The notes: generated from the letters alone by a model not told the origin. A DNA stretch of 42,955 nt from Xanthomonas arboricola (GCF_003353015.1 NZ_QREM01000007.1:542605-585559); one strand, 5' to 3'; positions 27,140-37,034 are shown, counted from the stretch's first letter. Numbers and translations: made by a program.

Positions 27140-27577
27140 ATGACCACCACCCCGTTCCCGCTCGAACCCACCGCCGTCGACGCGCAGGCCGCCATTGCCG
27201 AGGAGTTCTCCTTCTTCGGCGACTGGTCCGAGCGCTACCAGTACTTGATCGACCTGGGCCGCAAGCTGCCCGGCTTCCCCGAACAGTGGAAGACCGAAGA
27301 ACACCGCCTGCATGGCTGCCAGTCGATGGTGTGGATCGTGCCCGAGGGCAATGCCGAGCGGCTGGACTTCCACGCCGTCAGCGATTCGGCGATCGTCTCC
27401 GGGCTGATCTATCTTGCCCTGCGCGTGTACTCCGGGCGTAGCGCGCAGGAGATCCTGGCCACCGAGCCGGACTACATCGCCGGGATCGGGCTGGCCAAGC
27501 ACCTGTCGCCGACCCGCAGCAATGGCGTGGCGGCCATGCTGGCCTTCATCCGCGACACCGCCCGCGCCCAGCAGTGA
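27140..27577 (+). CDS. sufE: SufE-family sulfur transfer protein
   Basis: A 145-residue SufE domain protein. SufE accepts persulfide sulfur from the cysteine desulfurase SufS and stimulates iron-sulfur cluster assembly. The acceptor Cys is in RLHGCQSMVW (Cys 60), after the family pattern FFGDWSERYQYLIDLGRKLPGFP. ATG at 27140 is chosen over TTG at 27137. No other suf gene is in the window. Its stop overlaps the GTG of the next transporter gene (GTGA). Confidence 0.92.
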   Translation: MTTTPFPLEPTAVDAQAAIAEEFSFFGDWSERYQYLIDLGRKLPGFPEQWKTEEHRLHGCQSMVWIVPEGNAERLDFHAVSDSAIVSGLIYLALRVYSGRSAQEILATEPDYIAGIGLAKHLSPTRSNGVAAMLAFIRDTARAQQ

Positions 27578-28824
27578 GCACGCCGACGCCCTCGCCCGCC
27601 GCCTCGCTGCGCACGCTGTTCGCCCACCCCGGCTTCGGCCTGGTGCTGCTGTATCGCGTGGCAGCGATGCTGTCGTACCAGATCGTCGCGGTCACGGTCG
27701 GCTGGCATATCTACGAGATCACCCGTGACCCGCTCTCGCTCGGGCTGATCGGGCTGGCGGAGATCCTGCCGTTCTTCTGCGTCGCGCCGTTTGCCGGCTA
27801 TCTGGTCGATCACCTGCCCCGCCGACGCCTGGGCATGATCGCGGTGCTGGGCCTGGTCGCCACCGCGCTGCTGCTGCTGGGCATCACCCATGGCTGGCTG
27901 CCGGTGCAGGGGGTGTGGGCGATCTACGCAGCCATCGCGCTGACCGGTGCGGCACGTTCGTTCCTGTCGCCGGTCTACAACGCGCTGTTCGCACGCACGC
28001 TGCCGCGCGAGGCCTTCGCCCGCGGCGCCAGCATCGGCAGCGTCACCTTCCAGGCCGGCATGGTGATCGGCCCGGCGCTGGGCGGCGTGCTGGTCGGCTG
28101 GGGCGGCAAGGGCCTGGCCTACGGCGTGGCCGCCAGCGTGGCGCTGGTGGCGATCCTGGCGCTGGCGCTGTTGCGGGTCAGCGAGCCGGTCAACGCAGGC
28201 CCGCGCGCACCGATCTTCCGCAGCATCGCCGAAGGGGCGCAGTTCGTGCTGTCCAACCAGATCATGTTGGGCGCGATGGCGCTGGACATGTTCTCGGTGT
28301 TGCTGGGCGGCGCGGTGTCGATGCTGCCGGCCTTCATCCAAGACATCCTGCATCACGGCCCGGAAGGCCTGGGCATCCTGCGCGGCGCCCCGGCGCTGGG
28401 CTCGATCGTGGTCGGGGTATGGCTGGCCCGGCACCCGCTGCAACGCAACGCCGGGCGCATCCTGATGCTGTCGGTGGCCGGCTTCGGGCTGTGCACGATC
28501 GCATTCGGCCTGTCGCGGCACTTCTGGCTGTCGGCGGCGATCCTGCTGGTGTACGGCATGTGCGACGGCGTGTCGGTGGTGGTGCGCCAGACCATCCTGC
28601 AGCTGGCCACGCCCGATGCGATGCGCGGCCGGGTGTCGTCGATCAACGGCATCTTCATCGGCTCGTCCAACGAGCTGGGTGCGTTCTACGACGGGGTGAT
28701 GGCGCGCCTGGTGGGCCTGGTGCCGGCGGTGGTGATCGGCGGCTGCGTGACCCTGGGCGTGGTCGCCACCACCGCATGGAAGGCGCCCAAGCTGCGCAAG
28801 CTGGATCTGCGCGACCTGCAGTGA
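27574..28824 (+). CDS. MFS transporter (EntS/MFS_3-like)
   Basis: A 416-residue protein with about 12 membrane helices. The cytosolic loop motif FAGYLVDHLPRRRLGMI (near residues 70-86) and the second-half motif TPDAMRGRVSSINGIFIGSSNELGAF (near 348-373) match the MFS_3/EntS group, whose members export siderophores or drugs. The substrate is unknown, and no siderophore biosynthesis gene is nearby. The GTG start overlaps the sufE stop, so it is translationally coupled to sufE. Confidence 0.8.
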   Translation: MSTPTPSPAASLRTLFAHPGFGLVLLYRVAAMLSYQIVAVTVGWHIYEITRDPLSLGLIGLAEILPFFCVAPFAGYLVDHLPRRRLGMIAVLGLVATALLLLGITHGWLPVQGVWAIYAAIALTGAARSFLSPVYNALFARTLPREAFARGASIGSVTFQAGMVIGPALGGVLVGWGGKGLAYGVAASVALVAILALALLRVSEPVNAGPRAPIFRSIAEGAQFVLSNQIMLGAMALDMFSVLLGGAVSMLPAFIQDILHHGPEGLGILRGAPALGSIVVGVWLARHPLQRNAGRILMLSVAGFGLCTIAFGLSRHFWLSAAILLVYGMCDGVSVVVRQTILQLATPDAMRGRVSSINGIFIGSSNELGAFYDGVMARLVGLVPAVVIGGCVTLGVVATTAWKAPKLRKLDLRDLQ

Positions 28825-29002
28825 GCCCTGCAACGAGGCAGTGCCAGCTGCCAATGCAGCCGGCACCTTTTCGCTGTCCAGGCAGGGCCACGGCACGCCC
28901 GGCAGCTGGTCCACATCCCGCACGCCACGCCCACCAGGCCGCATGCCGTGGATCAGGCAGGTCGATGCATCAAACGCCCTTACGCGTGCGCGATGCGTAC
29001 AA

Positions 29003-29029
29003 AAAAACCCCGCACATGGCGGGGTTTTT
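29003..29029. terminator. Bidirectional intrinsic terminator
   Basis: AAAAACCCCGC (29003-29013) and GCGGGGTTTTT (29019-29029) form an 11-bp stem with a 5-nt loop, flanked by A- and T-runs on both sides. It lies between the convergent MFS gene and the DksA-type gene and can serve both. Confidence 0.92.
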
Positions 29030-29064
29030 CTGTCCAGTGACTGCGCTGCGGCCTTGCCGGCCGA

Positions 29065-30108
29065 TCAGTCGCCCTGCTGCTTCTGCAGGTGCTCCCAACG
29101 CTCCTGGGCGTCGATGGTGCGCTCGGCAGTCAGACGCGCTTCCAGGCGGTCGATGCCGATCTCTTCGCCGGTATCCACGCAGTAGCCGTAGTCGCCGTCT
29201 TCCAGGCGCTTGAGCGTGCTGTCGATCTTGGAGATCAGCTTGCGTGCACGGTCGCGGGCGCGCAGTTCCAGCGAGTTCTCGGTCTCGCGCGTGGCACGCT
29301 CGGCTTCGTCACCGATATCGCGCACTTCTTCGCGCAGGTTCTCGATCGTCTGCTTGGATTCCTCCACCATCTCGTTGCGCCACTGCTGCAGGCGCTGGCG
29401 GAAATACTCCTGCTGCAGCTTGCTCATGTACTCCTCGTCCGCGGAAGGCTTGTAGCCCTGCGGAAGGATCGGACGGCCGGTGGCTTCGTCGGTCTTGTAC
29501 TCGACCACCTTGTACTTGGTCTTGGGAGTCGGGCTGGACGGCTTGGAGGTCACGGCCACGGCCACCTTGCCGACCGGACGGGTCGCGGCGGGCTTGGCGG
29601 GGGCTTCGGTTTTGGTTGGCGTTTTTGCTGAAGATTTCGAAACGGGCACGGGATTCTTAAGTGACGGGGTCGCAGGCTTCGCCGGCTTCGCAGGGACGGC
29701 CTTGGAGGCCGGTGCGGGCGCGGGCTTTGCAGCCTTGACCGGGACTGACTTGGCCGGAGTCGACTTGGTAGCCGGCTTCGGTGCGGACTTGGGCGCCACC
29801 GGCTTGGCGGCCGGTTTGGCGGCAGCCGGAGCTGCCTTGTTCGCCGCCGGCTTGGCAGCACTCTTGGCGACCGGAGATTTTACAGGTTTGAGGGCCGCGG
29901 GTTTGGACGCTGCGCTCTTGGAGACCGGCGCCGGCTTGGTCGCGGTCTTGCTCGCAGCTGCCTTCTTGGCGACCGGTTGCCTGGCAGCCGGCGTCGCCTG
30001 CTTGGCGGCCGGTTTTGCAGCAGCGGGCGCCGCTGCCTTCTTCGCAACGGGTTTGGCGGACTTCTTGGCGGCCTCTACGGCCTTTTTTGCAGGTTTTTTA
30101 GCAGCCAC
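29065..30108 (-). CDS. dksA: DksA-family protein with histone H1-like tail
   Basis: A 347-residue protein in two parts. Residues 1-195 are an Ala/Lys/Pro-rich basic repeat (AAKPAAK-type), like histone H1 or AlgP tails. Residues about 196-347 are a DksA/TraR module: a coiled coil with DIGDEAERATRE at the tip and the terminal YGYCVDTGEEIGIDRLEARLTAERTIDAQER. Of the four zinc-binding Cys of E. coli DksA only Cys 310 remains; Thr 313, Thr 331 and Ala 334 take the other positions. This resembles the zinc-independent DksA2 type. DksA binds RNA polymerase in the secondary channel and works with ppGpp in the stringent response. The GTG start at 30108 fits the basic tail; the promoter is just upstream. 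Confidence 0.85.
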   Translation of the reverse strand: MAAKKPAKKAVEAAKKSAKPVAKKAAAPAAAKPAAKQATPAARQPVAKKAAASKTATKPAPVSKSAASKPAALKPVKSPVAKSAAKPAANKAAPAAAKPAAKPVAPKSAPKPATKSTPAKSVPVKAAKPAPAPASKAVPAKPAKPATPSLKNPVPVSKSSAKTPTKTEAPAKPAATRPVGKVAVAVTSKPSSPTPKTKYKVVEYKTDEATGRPILPQGYKPSADEEYMSKLQQEYFRQRLQQWRNEMVEESKQTIENLREEVRDIGDEAERATRETENSLELRARDRARKLISKIDSTLKRLEDGDYGYCVDTGEEIGIDRLEARLTAERTIDAQERWEHLQKQQGD

Positions 30109-30152
30109 GAAACGCTCATCCTTGGTTCCCCCGGGGCCCGGGAAAGCGGGCC

Positions 30153-30182
30153 TTTATAGCTTACCCCACGGACCCCCGGCAA
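30153..30182 (-). promoter_or_regulatory. Predicted promoter of the dksA-like gene
   Basis: Read leftward, TTGCCG (30182-30177) and TATAAA (30158-30153) are separated by 18 nt, a good sigma-70 pair. It lies 45-75 bp before the GTG start. yidD begins on the other strand about 35 bp beyond it. Confidence 0.6.
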
Positions 30183-30216
30183 CCACGTATTAATCCAAGT
30201 GGCATATCATTGGCAA

Positions 30217-30492
30217 GTGATCTCACGCCTGCTCATCGCGCTGCTGCGCTTCTACAAGCGGTTCATCAGCCCCTTGCTGGGGCCGCGCTGCCGTTTTGCG
30301 CCCAGTTGCTCGGAGTACGCGATGACCGCCATCGGCCGCTTCGGCCCGCTACGCGGGTGCTGGCTGGCCGCGCGCCGGCTCGGCCGTTGCCATCCCTTCC
30401 ACCCGGGCGGGTTCGACCCCGTCCCCGACGCGCCCGCGGCCGCCGGTTCGCCCGCGTCCCCTTCCTGCAGTTGCAAAGGACCTCATCCATGA
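30217..30492 (+). CDS. yidD: Membrane protein insertion efficiency factor YidD
   Basis: A 91-residue YidD protein. The family core is [36 protein letters not shown], including the FxPSCSEYA motif, and [18 protein letters not shown]; it aids YidC-dependent membrane insertion as a peripheral membrane protein. GTG at 30217 gives the usual length; GTG at 30199 is an alternative. In most bacteria yidD lies beside rnpA-yidC; here it precedes pyrC with an ATGA overlap, so it is co-translated with a pyrimidine gene. The C-terminal [16 protein letters not shown] stretch is atypical. Confidence 0.88.
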   Translation: MISRLLIALLRFYKRFISPLLGPRCRFAPSCSEYAMTAIGRFGPLRGCWLAARRLGRCHPFHPGGFDPVPDAPAAAGSPASPSCSCKGPHP

Positions 30493-31838
30493 GCCGAACC
30501 CTCATCGTCAACGCCCGCCTGGTCAACGAAGGCAAGGAATTCGACGCCGACCTGCTGATCGACGCCGGCCGCATCGCGAAGATCGCCAGCAAGATCGCCC
30601 CAACCGCGGGCGACACCGTGGTGGATGCCGCCGGACGCTGGGTGCTGCCGGGCATGATCGACGACCAGGTGCACTTCCGCGAGCCGGGCCTGACCCACAA
30701 GGGCGATATCGCGACCGAATCCGGCGCTGCGGTGGCCGGTGGCCTGACCAGCTTCATGGACATGCCCAACACCAATCCGCCGACCCTGGACGCGGCCGCG
30801 CTGCAGGCCAAGTACGACGCTGCAGCCGGGCGCGCCTGGGCCAACTACGGCTTCTACATGGGCGCCAGCAACGACAACCTGGCTGCCATCCAGACCCTGG
30901 ACCCGAAGACCGCGCCGGGCATCAAGGTGTTCATGGGCGCCTCCACCGGCAACATGCTGGTCGACAACCCCGAGACGCTGGACGCGATCTTCCGCGACGC
31001 ACCGACGCCGATCATCACCCACTGCGAAGACACCCCGACCATCGATGCGACGCTGGCGCAATACAAGGAGAAGTACGGCGACGCGCTGACTCCGGAGATG
31101 CATCCGGACATCCGCTCGCGGCAGGCCTGCCTGAAGTCGTCGCAGCTGGCGGTGGCGCTGGCGCGCAAGCACAACACCCGCTTGCACGTGCTGCATATCT
31201 CCACCGCCGACGAGCTGGCGCTGTTCGAGGCCGGCCCGCTGGTCGATGCCGAGGGCAAGCTGCGCAAGCGCATCACCGCCGAGACCTGCATCCACTTCCT
31301 GCGCTTTGACCGCAGCGATTACGCGCGGCTGGGCAACCTGATCAAGTGCAACCCCGCGATCAAGGACGCCGAGGACCGCCTGGCGCTGATCGAGGCGCTG
31401 GCCGAGGACGTCATCGACGTGCTCGCCACCGACCATGCCCCGCATACCTGGGAAGAAAAGCAGAAGCCCTACGCGCAGGCCCCGTCCGGGCTGCCGCTGG
31501 TGCAGTACGCGCTGGTCGCCGCGCTGGAGCTGGTGCATGAGGGCAAGCTGCCGATCACCCGCATCGTGCAGAAGTTTGCGCATGCGCCGGCGCAGCTGTT
31601 CGACGTGGAAGAACGCGGCTTCCTGCGCGAAGGCTATTTCGCCGACCTGGTGATGATCGACAACACCCCGTTCACCGTGAAGCGCGAGCAGGTGCTGTCC
31701 AAGTGCGGCTGGTCGCCGTTCGAAGGCACCACGTTCCGCTCGCGCATCGCCGCGACCTGGGTCAACGGCCAGCAGGTGTGGGATGGCGAGCAGTTGGTCG
31801 GCAGTGCCGCCGGCCAGCGCCTGACCTTCGACCGTTGA
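30489..31838 (+). CDS. pyrC: Dihydroorotase
   Basis: A 449-residue amidohydrolase that closes carbamoyl aspartate to dihydroorotate in pyrimidine synthesis. Zinc-binding [10 protein letters not shown] (about 57-66), the [10 protein letters not shown] Lys region (lysine expected to be carboxylated), [16 protein letters not shown] and the Asp in [13 protein letters not shown] are all present. The HFREPG motif and length place it among class I-like (long) dihydroorotases rather than the short E. coli type. Its start overlaps the yidD stop, and its stop overlaps the M23 peptidase start (TGATG). Confidence 0.92.
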   Translation: MSRTLIVNARLVNEGKEFDADLLIDAGRIAKIASKIAPTAGDTVVDAAGRWVLPGMIDDQVHFREPGLTHKGDIATESGAAVAGGLTSFMDMPNTNPPTLDAAALQAKYDAAAGRAWANYGFYMGASNDNLAAIQTLDPKTAPGIKVFMGASTGNMLVDNPETLDAIFRDAPTPIITHCEDTPTIDATLAQYKEKYGDALTPEMHPDIRSRQACLKSSQLAVALARKHNTRLHVLHISTADELALFEAGPLVDAEGKLRKRITAETCIHFLRFDRSDYARLGNLIKCNPAIKDAEDRLALIEALAEDVIDVLATDHAPHTWEEKQKPYAQAPSGLPLVQYALVAALELVHEGKLPITRIVQKFAHAPAQLFDVEERGFLREGYFADLVMIDNTPFTVKREQVLSKCGWSPFEGTTFRSRIAATWVNGQQVWDGEQLVGSAAGQRLTFDR

Positions 31839-32677
31839 TGCGCGCAGCCCTGTTTGGCGCCTGGCTTGCGCTGGCGCCGCTGTCGCTTGCCGTCGGCAGT
31901 GCCGCTGCGCAGTCCGCGGCGGCGGCGGACGTGGTGTTTCCGCAAAGCGCGTCGCAGGGCGCGCTGGTGATCGGCAAGGTGCCGGCGGGTAGCCAGGTGC
32001 AGTACGCCGGCCGCTCGCTGCGCGTCAGCGGTTACGGCAGCGTGGTGTTCGGCATCGGCCGCGATGCCACCGGCCCGTTGCAGGTACAGATCACCCGGCC
32101 CGATGGCAGCACGCAGACCACCAGCATCGCGGTGACGCCGCGCGACTGGCCGGTGGAGCGCGTCAATGGCGTGCCGCCCAAGACGGTCAATCCGCCTGCG
32201 GCGATCGCCGAGCGGATCAAGCGCGAGCAGGCGCAGGTCACCGCCGCGCGCGACCGCGACGATGCCCGCCCCGATTTCGCCCAGCCCTTCGTCTGGCCGG
32301 TACAGGGCCGCATCAGCGGGCGCTTCGGCAATGCGCGCGTCTACAACGGCCAGCCCGGTGCCGGTCATTCGGGCATGGACATCGCCGTGCCCACCGGCAC
32401 GCCGGTCAAGGCACCGGCCGCCGGCGTGGTGACCTTCGCCGCGCCGGACCTGTACCTGACCGGCGGCACCGTGCTGCTGGACCATGGTTTCGGGGTGAGC
32501 TCCAACTTCCTGCACCTGTCGCGCATCGACGTGAAGGTGGGCGACCGGGTCGAGCAAGGCCAGGTGATTGCCGCGGTCGGCGCCACCGGGCGCGCGACCG
32601 GCCCGCATCTGCATTGGGGCATGAACTGGTTCGACGTGCGGATCGATCCGTTGCTGGTGCTCGAGCGCAGCAGATAG
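31838..32677 (+). CDS. Secreted M23-family peptidase
   Basis: A 279-residue protein with a signal peptide ([25 protein letters not shown]), a beta-rich N-terminal region (about 30-145) and a C-terminal LytM/M23 domain. The zinc ligands appear intact: HSGMDIAVPTGTPV (His 177, Asp 181) and GPHLHWGMN (His 257, His 259). A role in peptidoglycan remodelling in the periplasm is likely. It is coupled to pyrC by TGATG. Confidence 0.88.
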   Translation: MRAALFGAWLALAPLSLAVGSAAAQSAAAADVVFPQSASQGALVIGKVPAGSQVQYAGRSLRVSGYGSVVFGIGRDATGPLQVQITRPDGSTQTTSIAVTPRDWPVERVNGVPPKTVNPPAAIAERIKREQAQVTAARDRDDARPDFAQPFVWPVQGRISGRFGNARVYNGQPGAGHSGMDIAVPTGTPVKAPAAGVVTFAAPDLYLTGGTVLLDHGFGVSSNFLHLSRIDVKVGDRVEQGQVIAAVGATGRATGPHLHWGMNWFDVRIDPLLVLERSR

Positions 32678-32942
32678 TTAGAGCGTCGGGATATCGACTG
32701 CGCAACCCTACCCTGCCCCCAACTCTCTCCCGAAGGAAAGGGCTCTGGTTGCGCTGGCGTGGCGGCGTGTTCTCTGCGACCCACCCGCGGTGCCTGTGTT
32801 CGCCGCAGGGCTTTGGGGTATAACCGGAACGACCGTGGATCGTCGCCCTGCAGCAGCGGGCGGGCGGTCGCTGGCGATCGGTCCCGTGTTCAGGCGCCGG
32901 ACCGCTTCATCTCCCCTCCCCCGACCGCAGGAGATGTGCGAC

Positions 32943-34298
32943 ATGCGCAACGAGCAGCTCAAACCCACCCTGGGCACCTGGCAACTGTGGGGGATCGCCG
33001 TGGGCCTGGTGATTTCCGGTGAATATTTCGGCTGGAGCTATGGTTGGGGCACCGCCGGCACCTTGGGATTTCTGGTGACCACGCTGCTGGTCGCGGTGAT
33101 GTACACCTGTTTCATTTTCAGCTTCACCGAGCTGACCACCGCCATTCCTAACGCGGGTGGACCGTTTGCCTACAGCCTGCGCGCGTTCGGTACCTATGGC
33201 GGCATGCTGGCGGGCCTGGCCACGCTGATCGAGTTCGTGTTCGCGCCACCGGCCATTGCGATGGCGATCGGCGCCTATCTCAACGTGCAATTCCCGACCC
33301 TGGACCCGCGCATCGCCGCGATCGGTGCGTATGCGATCTTCATGAGCTTGAACATCGCCGGTGTGGCGATCGCCGCAACCTTCGAGTTGGTGGTGACCTT
33401 GCTGGCGGTGATCGAGCTGCTGGTGTTCATGGGCGTGGTGGCGCCGGGGTTCAGCGTTGCGCGCTTTGCCGCCAACGGCTGGGCCGGCAGCAACACGTTC
33501 GGCCCGGCGGCGATCTCCGGCATCTTCGCCGCGATCCCGTTCGCGATCTGGTTCTTCCTGGCGATCGAGGGCGCGGCGATGGCGGCCGAGGAAGCCAAGG
33601 ACCCGAAACATACGATTCCGCGCGCCTACATCGCCGGCATCCTCACCCTGGTGGTGCTGGCATTGGGCGTGATGGTGTTCGCAGGCGGGGTCGGCGACTG
33701 GCGTCAGCTCTCCAACATCAACGATCCGCTACCGCAGGCGATGAAGGCGGTGGTCGGCAACAATTCGACCTGGCTGCACATGCTGGTGTGGATCGGCCTG
33801 TTCGGCCTGGTGGCCAGCTTCCACGGCATCATCCTGGGCTATTCGCGGCAGTTCTTCGCGTTGGCGCGTGCGGGGTTCCTGCCGCACGGCCTGGCCAGGC
33901 TGTCGCGCTTTCGCACGCCGCATCGGGCGATCCTGGCCGGCGGCGCGATCGGCATCGCGGCGATCTGCAGCGACAGCGCGGTCAAGATCCAGGGCATGTC
34001 GCTGACCGCGGCGATGATCACCATGTCGGTGTTCGGCGCGATCGTGATGTACGTGATGAGCATGCTCAGCCTGTTCAAGCTGCGCCGCGCCGAACCCGGG
34101 CTGGAGCGCAGCTTTCGCGCACCCGGCTATCCGGTGGTGCCGGCCATCGCGCTGCTGCTGGCGCTGGTGTGCCTGGTGGCGATGGTCTGGTTCAACCCGA
34201 TCGTCGCGTTGATCTTCGTGGGCCTGCTGCTGTTCGGCGGGCTGTGCTGCGTGCTGAGCCTGCGCGGCCAAGCCACGCCGGCGACCAGCACCAGATGA
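32943..34298 (+). CDS. eat: Ethanolamine permease
   Basis: A 451-residue amino acid-polyamine-organocation (APC) permease with about 12 membrane helices, of the ethanolamine permease group: LGTWQLWGIAVGLVISGEYFGWSYGWGTAGTLGF at the start and TTAIPNAGGPFAYSLRAFG in helix 3. It is assigned to ethanolamine mainly by the ATGA-coupled eutBC genes that follow. I choose ATG 32943 (MRNEQLKPTLG), with AGGAG about 8 nt upstream; ATG 32934 would abut that Shine-Dalgarno. The 265-bp upstream gap has no clear regulatory site apart from a GTATAA element near 32818. Confidence 0.9.
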   Translation: MRNEQLKPTLGTWQLWGIAVGLVISGEYFGWSYGWGTAGTLGFLVTTLLVAVMYTCFIFSFTELTTAIPNAGGPFAYSLRAFGTYGGMLAGLATLIEFVFAPPAIAMAIGAYLNVQFPTLDPRIAAIGAYAIFMSLNIAGVAIAATFELVVTLLAVIELLVFMGVVAPGFSVARFAANGWAGSNTFGPAAISGIFAAIPFAIWFFLAIEGAAMAAEEAKDPKHTIPRAYIAGILTLVVLALGVMVFAGGVGDWRQLSNINDPLPQAMKAVVGNNSTWLHMLVWIGLFGLVASFHGIILGYSRQFFALARAGFLPHGLARLSRFRTPHRAILAGGAIGIAAICSDSAVKIQGMSLTAAMITMSVFGAIVMYVMSMLSLFKLRRAEPGLERSFRAPGYPVVPAIALLLALVCLVAMVWFNPIVALIFVGLLLFGGLCCVLSLRGQATPATSTR

Positions 34299-35704
34299 GC
34301 GGGTTCGCGTTCAGCGCTGGCGGCGAGCGCTTCCGGTTTGCCGATCTCAAGACCCTGCTGGCCAAGGCCACGCCGACGCGCTCGGGCGATCAACTGGCCG
34401 GGCTCGCCGCCGACTCCGGGCTGCAGCGGGTGGCGGCGCAGATGGCGCTGGCGGATCTGCCGCTGCGGCACTTCCTCGAGGAAGCAGTGGTGCCGTATGA
34501 AGCGGACGAGGTCACCCGCCTGATCGTCGACCAGCACGATGCGGCCGCGTTTGCCACCGTCGCGCACCTGACCGTCGGCGGTTTTCGCGACTGGCTGTTG
34601 AGTGCGCAGGCCGACGAAGCGGCGCTGACCGCACTGGCACCCGGGCTGACGCCGGAGATGGTGGCGGCGGTCTCGAAGTTGATGCGCGTGCAGGACCTGG
34701 TGCTGGTCGCGCAGAAGACCCGCGTGGTCACGCGCTTTCGCAATACGCTGGGCTTGCGCGGGCGTCTGTCCACGCGCCTGCAGCCCAACCACCCCACCGA
34801 CGATGCCACCGGCATTGCCGCCAGCGTGCTCGATGGCTTGCTGTATGGCAACGGCGATGCGGTGATCGGCATCAATCCCGCCAGCGACAGCCTGGCCGCC
34901 ACCAGCGCGTTGCTGCGCATGCTCGATGCAGTGATCAGCGGTTACCAGATCCCGACCCAGTCCTGCGTGCTGGCGCATATCACCACCACCATCGAGGCGA
35001 TCAACCGCGGCGTGCCGGTGGACCTGGTGTTCCAGTCCATTGCCGGCACCGAGGCGGCCAATGCCAGCTTCGGCATCAATCTGGCGCTGCTGCAGGAAGG
35101 CCACGACGCCGGGATGTCGTTGCGGCGCGGCAGCGTCGGCGACAACGTGATGTATTTCGAGACCGGCCAGGGCAGCGCGTTGTCGGCCAACGCGCATCAT
35201 GGCGTCGATCAGCAGACCTGCGAGGTGCGCGCCTATGCGGTGGCACGGCAGTTCAAGCCGCTGCTGGTGAACACGGTGGTCGGCTTCATCGGCCCGGAGT
35301 ATCTCTACGACGGCAAGCAGATCATCCGTGCCGGGCTGGAGGATCACTTCTGCGGCAAGCTGCTCGGCGTGCCGATGGGCTGCGACATCTGCTACACCAA
35401 TCATGCCGAAGCCGATCAGGACGACATGGACGTGCTGCTGACCCTGCTCGGCACCGCCGGCATCAACTTCATCATGGGCATCCCTGGCTCGGACGATGTG
35501 ATGCTCAACTACCAGACCACCTCGTTCCACGATGCGCTGTATGCGCGCCAGGCGCTCGGCCTGCGCGCCGCGCCCGAGTTCGAACACTGGCTGGAACAGC
35601 AAGGCATCCTGCGGCTGCGCGATGGCCGCTTCGAACTCGGCAGCGAACTTCCCGCACCGTTTCGGCGTGCGCTGGAGCAGTTGCACACCGGCGGCGCGCA
35701 ATGA
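34295..35704 (+). CDS. eutB: Ethanolamine ammonia-lyase heavy chain
   Basis: A 469-residue large subunit of the adenosylcobalamin-dependent lyase that turns ethanolamine into acetaldehyde and ammonia. Visible are [19 protein letters not shown], the [11 protein letters not shown] region, [38 protein letters not shown] and [20 protein letters not shown], typical EutB sequence. The ATG overlaps the permease stop and the eutC ATG overlaps its stop, so three genes are translationally coupled. No carboxysome-like shell genes follow. Confidence 0.95.
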   Translation: MSGFAFSAGGERFRFADLKTLLAKATPTRSGDQLAGLAADSGLQRVAAQMALADLPLRHFLEEAVVPYEADEVTRLIVDQHDAAAFATVAHLTVGGFRDWLLSAQADEAALTALAPGLTPEMVAAVSKLMRVQDLVLVAQKTRVVTRFRNTLGLRGRLSTRLQPNHPTDDATGIAASVLDGLLYGNGDAVIGINPASDSLAATSALLRMLDAVISGYQIPTQSCVLAHITTTIEAINRGVPVDLVFQSIAGTEAANASFGINLALLQEGHDAGMSLRRGSVGDNVMYFETGQGSALSANAHHGVDQQTCEVRAYAVARQFKPLLVNTVVGFIGPEYLYDGKQIIRAGLEDHFCGKLLGVPMGCDICYTNHAEADQDDMDVLLTLLGTAGINFIMGIPGSDDVMLNYQTTSFHDALYARQALGLRAAPEFEHWLEQQGILRLRDGRFELGSELPAPFRRALEQLHTGGAQ

Positions 35705-36552
35705 GTGCCCCGCCCCCCCCACCACGCGATGCCTGGGCACGACTGCGCCGGCTCACGCCAGCGCGCATTGCGCTGGGGCGCGTCGGCACCAGCCTGCCGA
35801 CTGCTGCGCACCTGGATTTCCAGCTGGCGCACGCGCAGGCACGCGATGCGGTGCATCTGGCGTTCGAGCCGCAGCCGCTGCAAACAGCGCTGAAACAGCG
35901 TGGGCGCGACAGCATGCTGTTGCACAGTGCGGCGGTGGATCGGCATGTCTATCTGCAGCGGCCGGACCTGGGCCGGCGCCTGGGCGAGGAGGCGGCAGCG
36001 CAGCTGCGTGGCCTGACCGCGGTCCATGGCGGCGGGCACGATGTGGCCGTCGTGGTCGCCGACGGACTGTCTGCATTGGCCGTGCATCGGCATGCCGCAC
36101 AGATGCTGGAACACATCGACGCCCTGGCCGCGCACGAAGGCTGGTCATTGGCGCCGGTAGCGTTGGTTGCGCAAGGCCGTGTCGCCATCGGCGACGAGGT
36201 CGGCGAACTGCTCAAGGCCCGCCTGGTGATCGTGTTGATCGGCGAGCGGCCCGGCCTGAGCTCGCCCGACAGCCTGGGCCTGTATCTGACCTACACCCCG
36301 CGGGTGGGCCTGACCGACGCGGCGCGTAATTGCATCTCCAACATCCGTGCCGAAGGGTTGAGCTACGCCGACGCCACCCACAAGCTTGCGTATCTGCTGC
36401 GCGAGTCGTTCCGGCGCAAACTGTCGGGCGTTCACCTCAAGGACGAGGCCGAACAGCCGGCGTTGCCGTCGGCGGGCCTGCCCGACGCCGCGCCACGGAC
36501 GTTTCTGCTTCCGGAGGGTCTAGCAACCGATGCAGACGGAAGTCGCCGGTAA
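35701..36552 (+). CDS. eutC: Ethanolamine ammonia-lyase light chain
   Basis: A 283-residue small subunit. Family features are [38 protein letters not shown] and the cobalamin-domain end [41 protein letters not shown]. It completes EutBC. The C-terminus has about 30 extra residues ([11 protein letters not shown]...) beyond the conserved part. The gene ends 6 bp before the convergent small gene. Confidence 0.94.
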   Translation: MSAPPPPPRDAWARLRRLTPARIALGRVGTSLPTAAHLDFQLAHAQARDAVHLAFEPQPLQTALKQRGRDSMLLHSAAVDRHVYLQRPDLGRRLGEEAAAQLRGLTAVHGGGHDVAVVVADGLSALAVHRHAAQMLEHIDALAAHEGWSLAPVALVAQGRVAIGDEVGELLKARLVIVLIGERPGLSSPDSLGLYLTYTPRVGLTDAARNCISNIRAEGLSYADATHKLAYLLRESFRRKLSGVHLKDEAEQPALPSAGLPDAAPRTFLLPEGLATDADGSRR

Positions 36553-36557
36553 CCGCT

Positions 36558-36848
36558 CTACCTGAGCGCGCCATCCCGCGGGTCGCTGGCCGCATAGGTG
36601 CTGGTCGGGAGTTCGTTGTCGTGTGGATGACGCAGTGCGTTGCGGACGTCGTCCGGCAGTTGCTCGACATCCAGCATCACCTTGCCGGAATGCACATCGC
36701 GCACCACCGACGCAGGCAGCACGAAGTCGCCACCGTTTTCGATATTGATGACCAGCTCGGCGCCATCCTTGCGAACCTCGCGGATCGCACCGACGCCGAC
36801 TTCGCCGTCGCGCAGAAACACCATCTGGCCAACTTCGATCTGTTGCAT
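36558..36848 (-). CDS. Small PRC-barrel/DUF2171-like protein
   Basis: A 96-residue protein, MQQIEVGQMVFLRDGEVGVGAIREVRKDGAELVINIENGGDFVLPASVVRDVHSGKVMLD..., with the beta-barrel pattern of PRC-barrel/DUF2171 proteins and a hydrophilic C-terminus. AGGAGA stands about 6 nt before ATG 36848. Its role is unknown. It is convergent with eutC and may be transcribed alone. Confidence 0.65.
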   Translation of the reverse strand: MQQIEVGQMVFLRDGEVGVGAIREVRKDGAELVINIENGGDFVLPASVVRDVHSGKVMLDVEQLPDDVRNALRHPHDNELPTSTYAASDPRDGALR

Positions 36849-37034
36849 CTTGCTTCTCCTGTTGCGGGCGCGCACTGTGCCAGCGCGTCGTGCCGGTCAC
36901 TGTTCGTGCATGCGGTGCAAGCTGACAGCGCCGACCCGGCCTTGCAACCGGATCGGCGCCTGCGCAAGCGACAACGCTTGAATGCATGAGGACGCAGGCA
37001 CCACCGCGAAGATCGCGCATGCGTGGATCAGGCC

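Noticed and set aside
32678-32942. Possible cobalamin riboswitch upstream of the eut genes
   Set aside because: The only imperfect stem (near 32833-32885) lacks a recognisable B12-box; I could not support a riboswitch.
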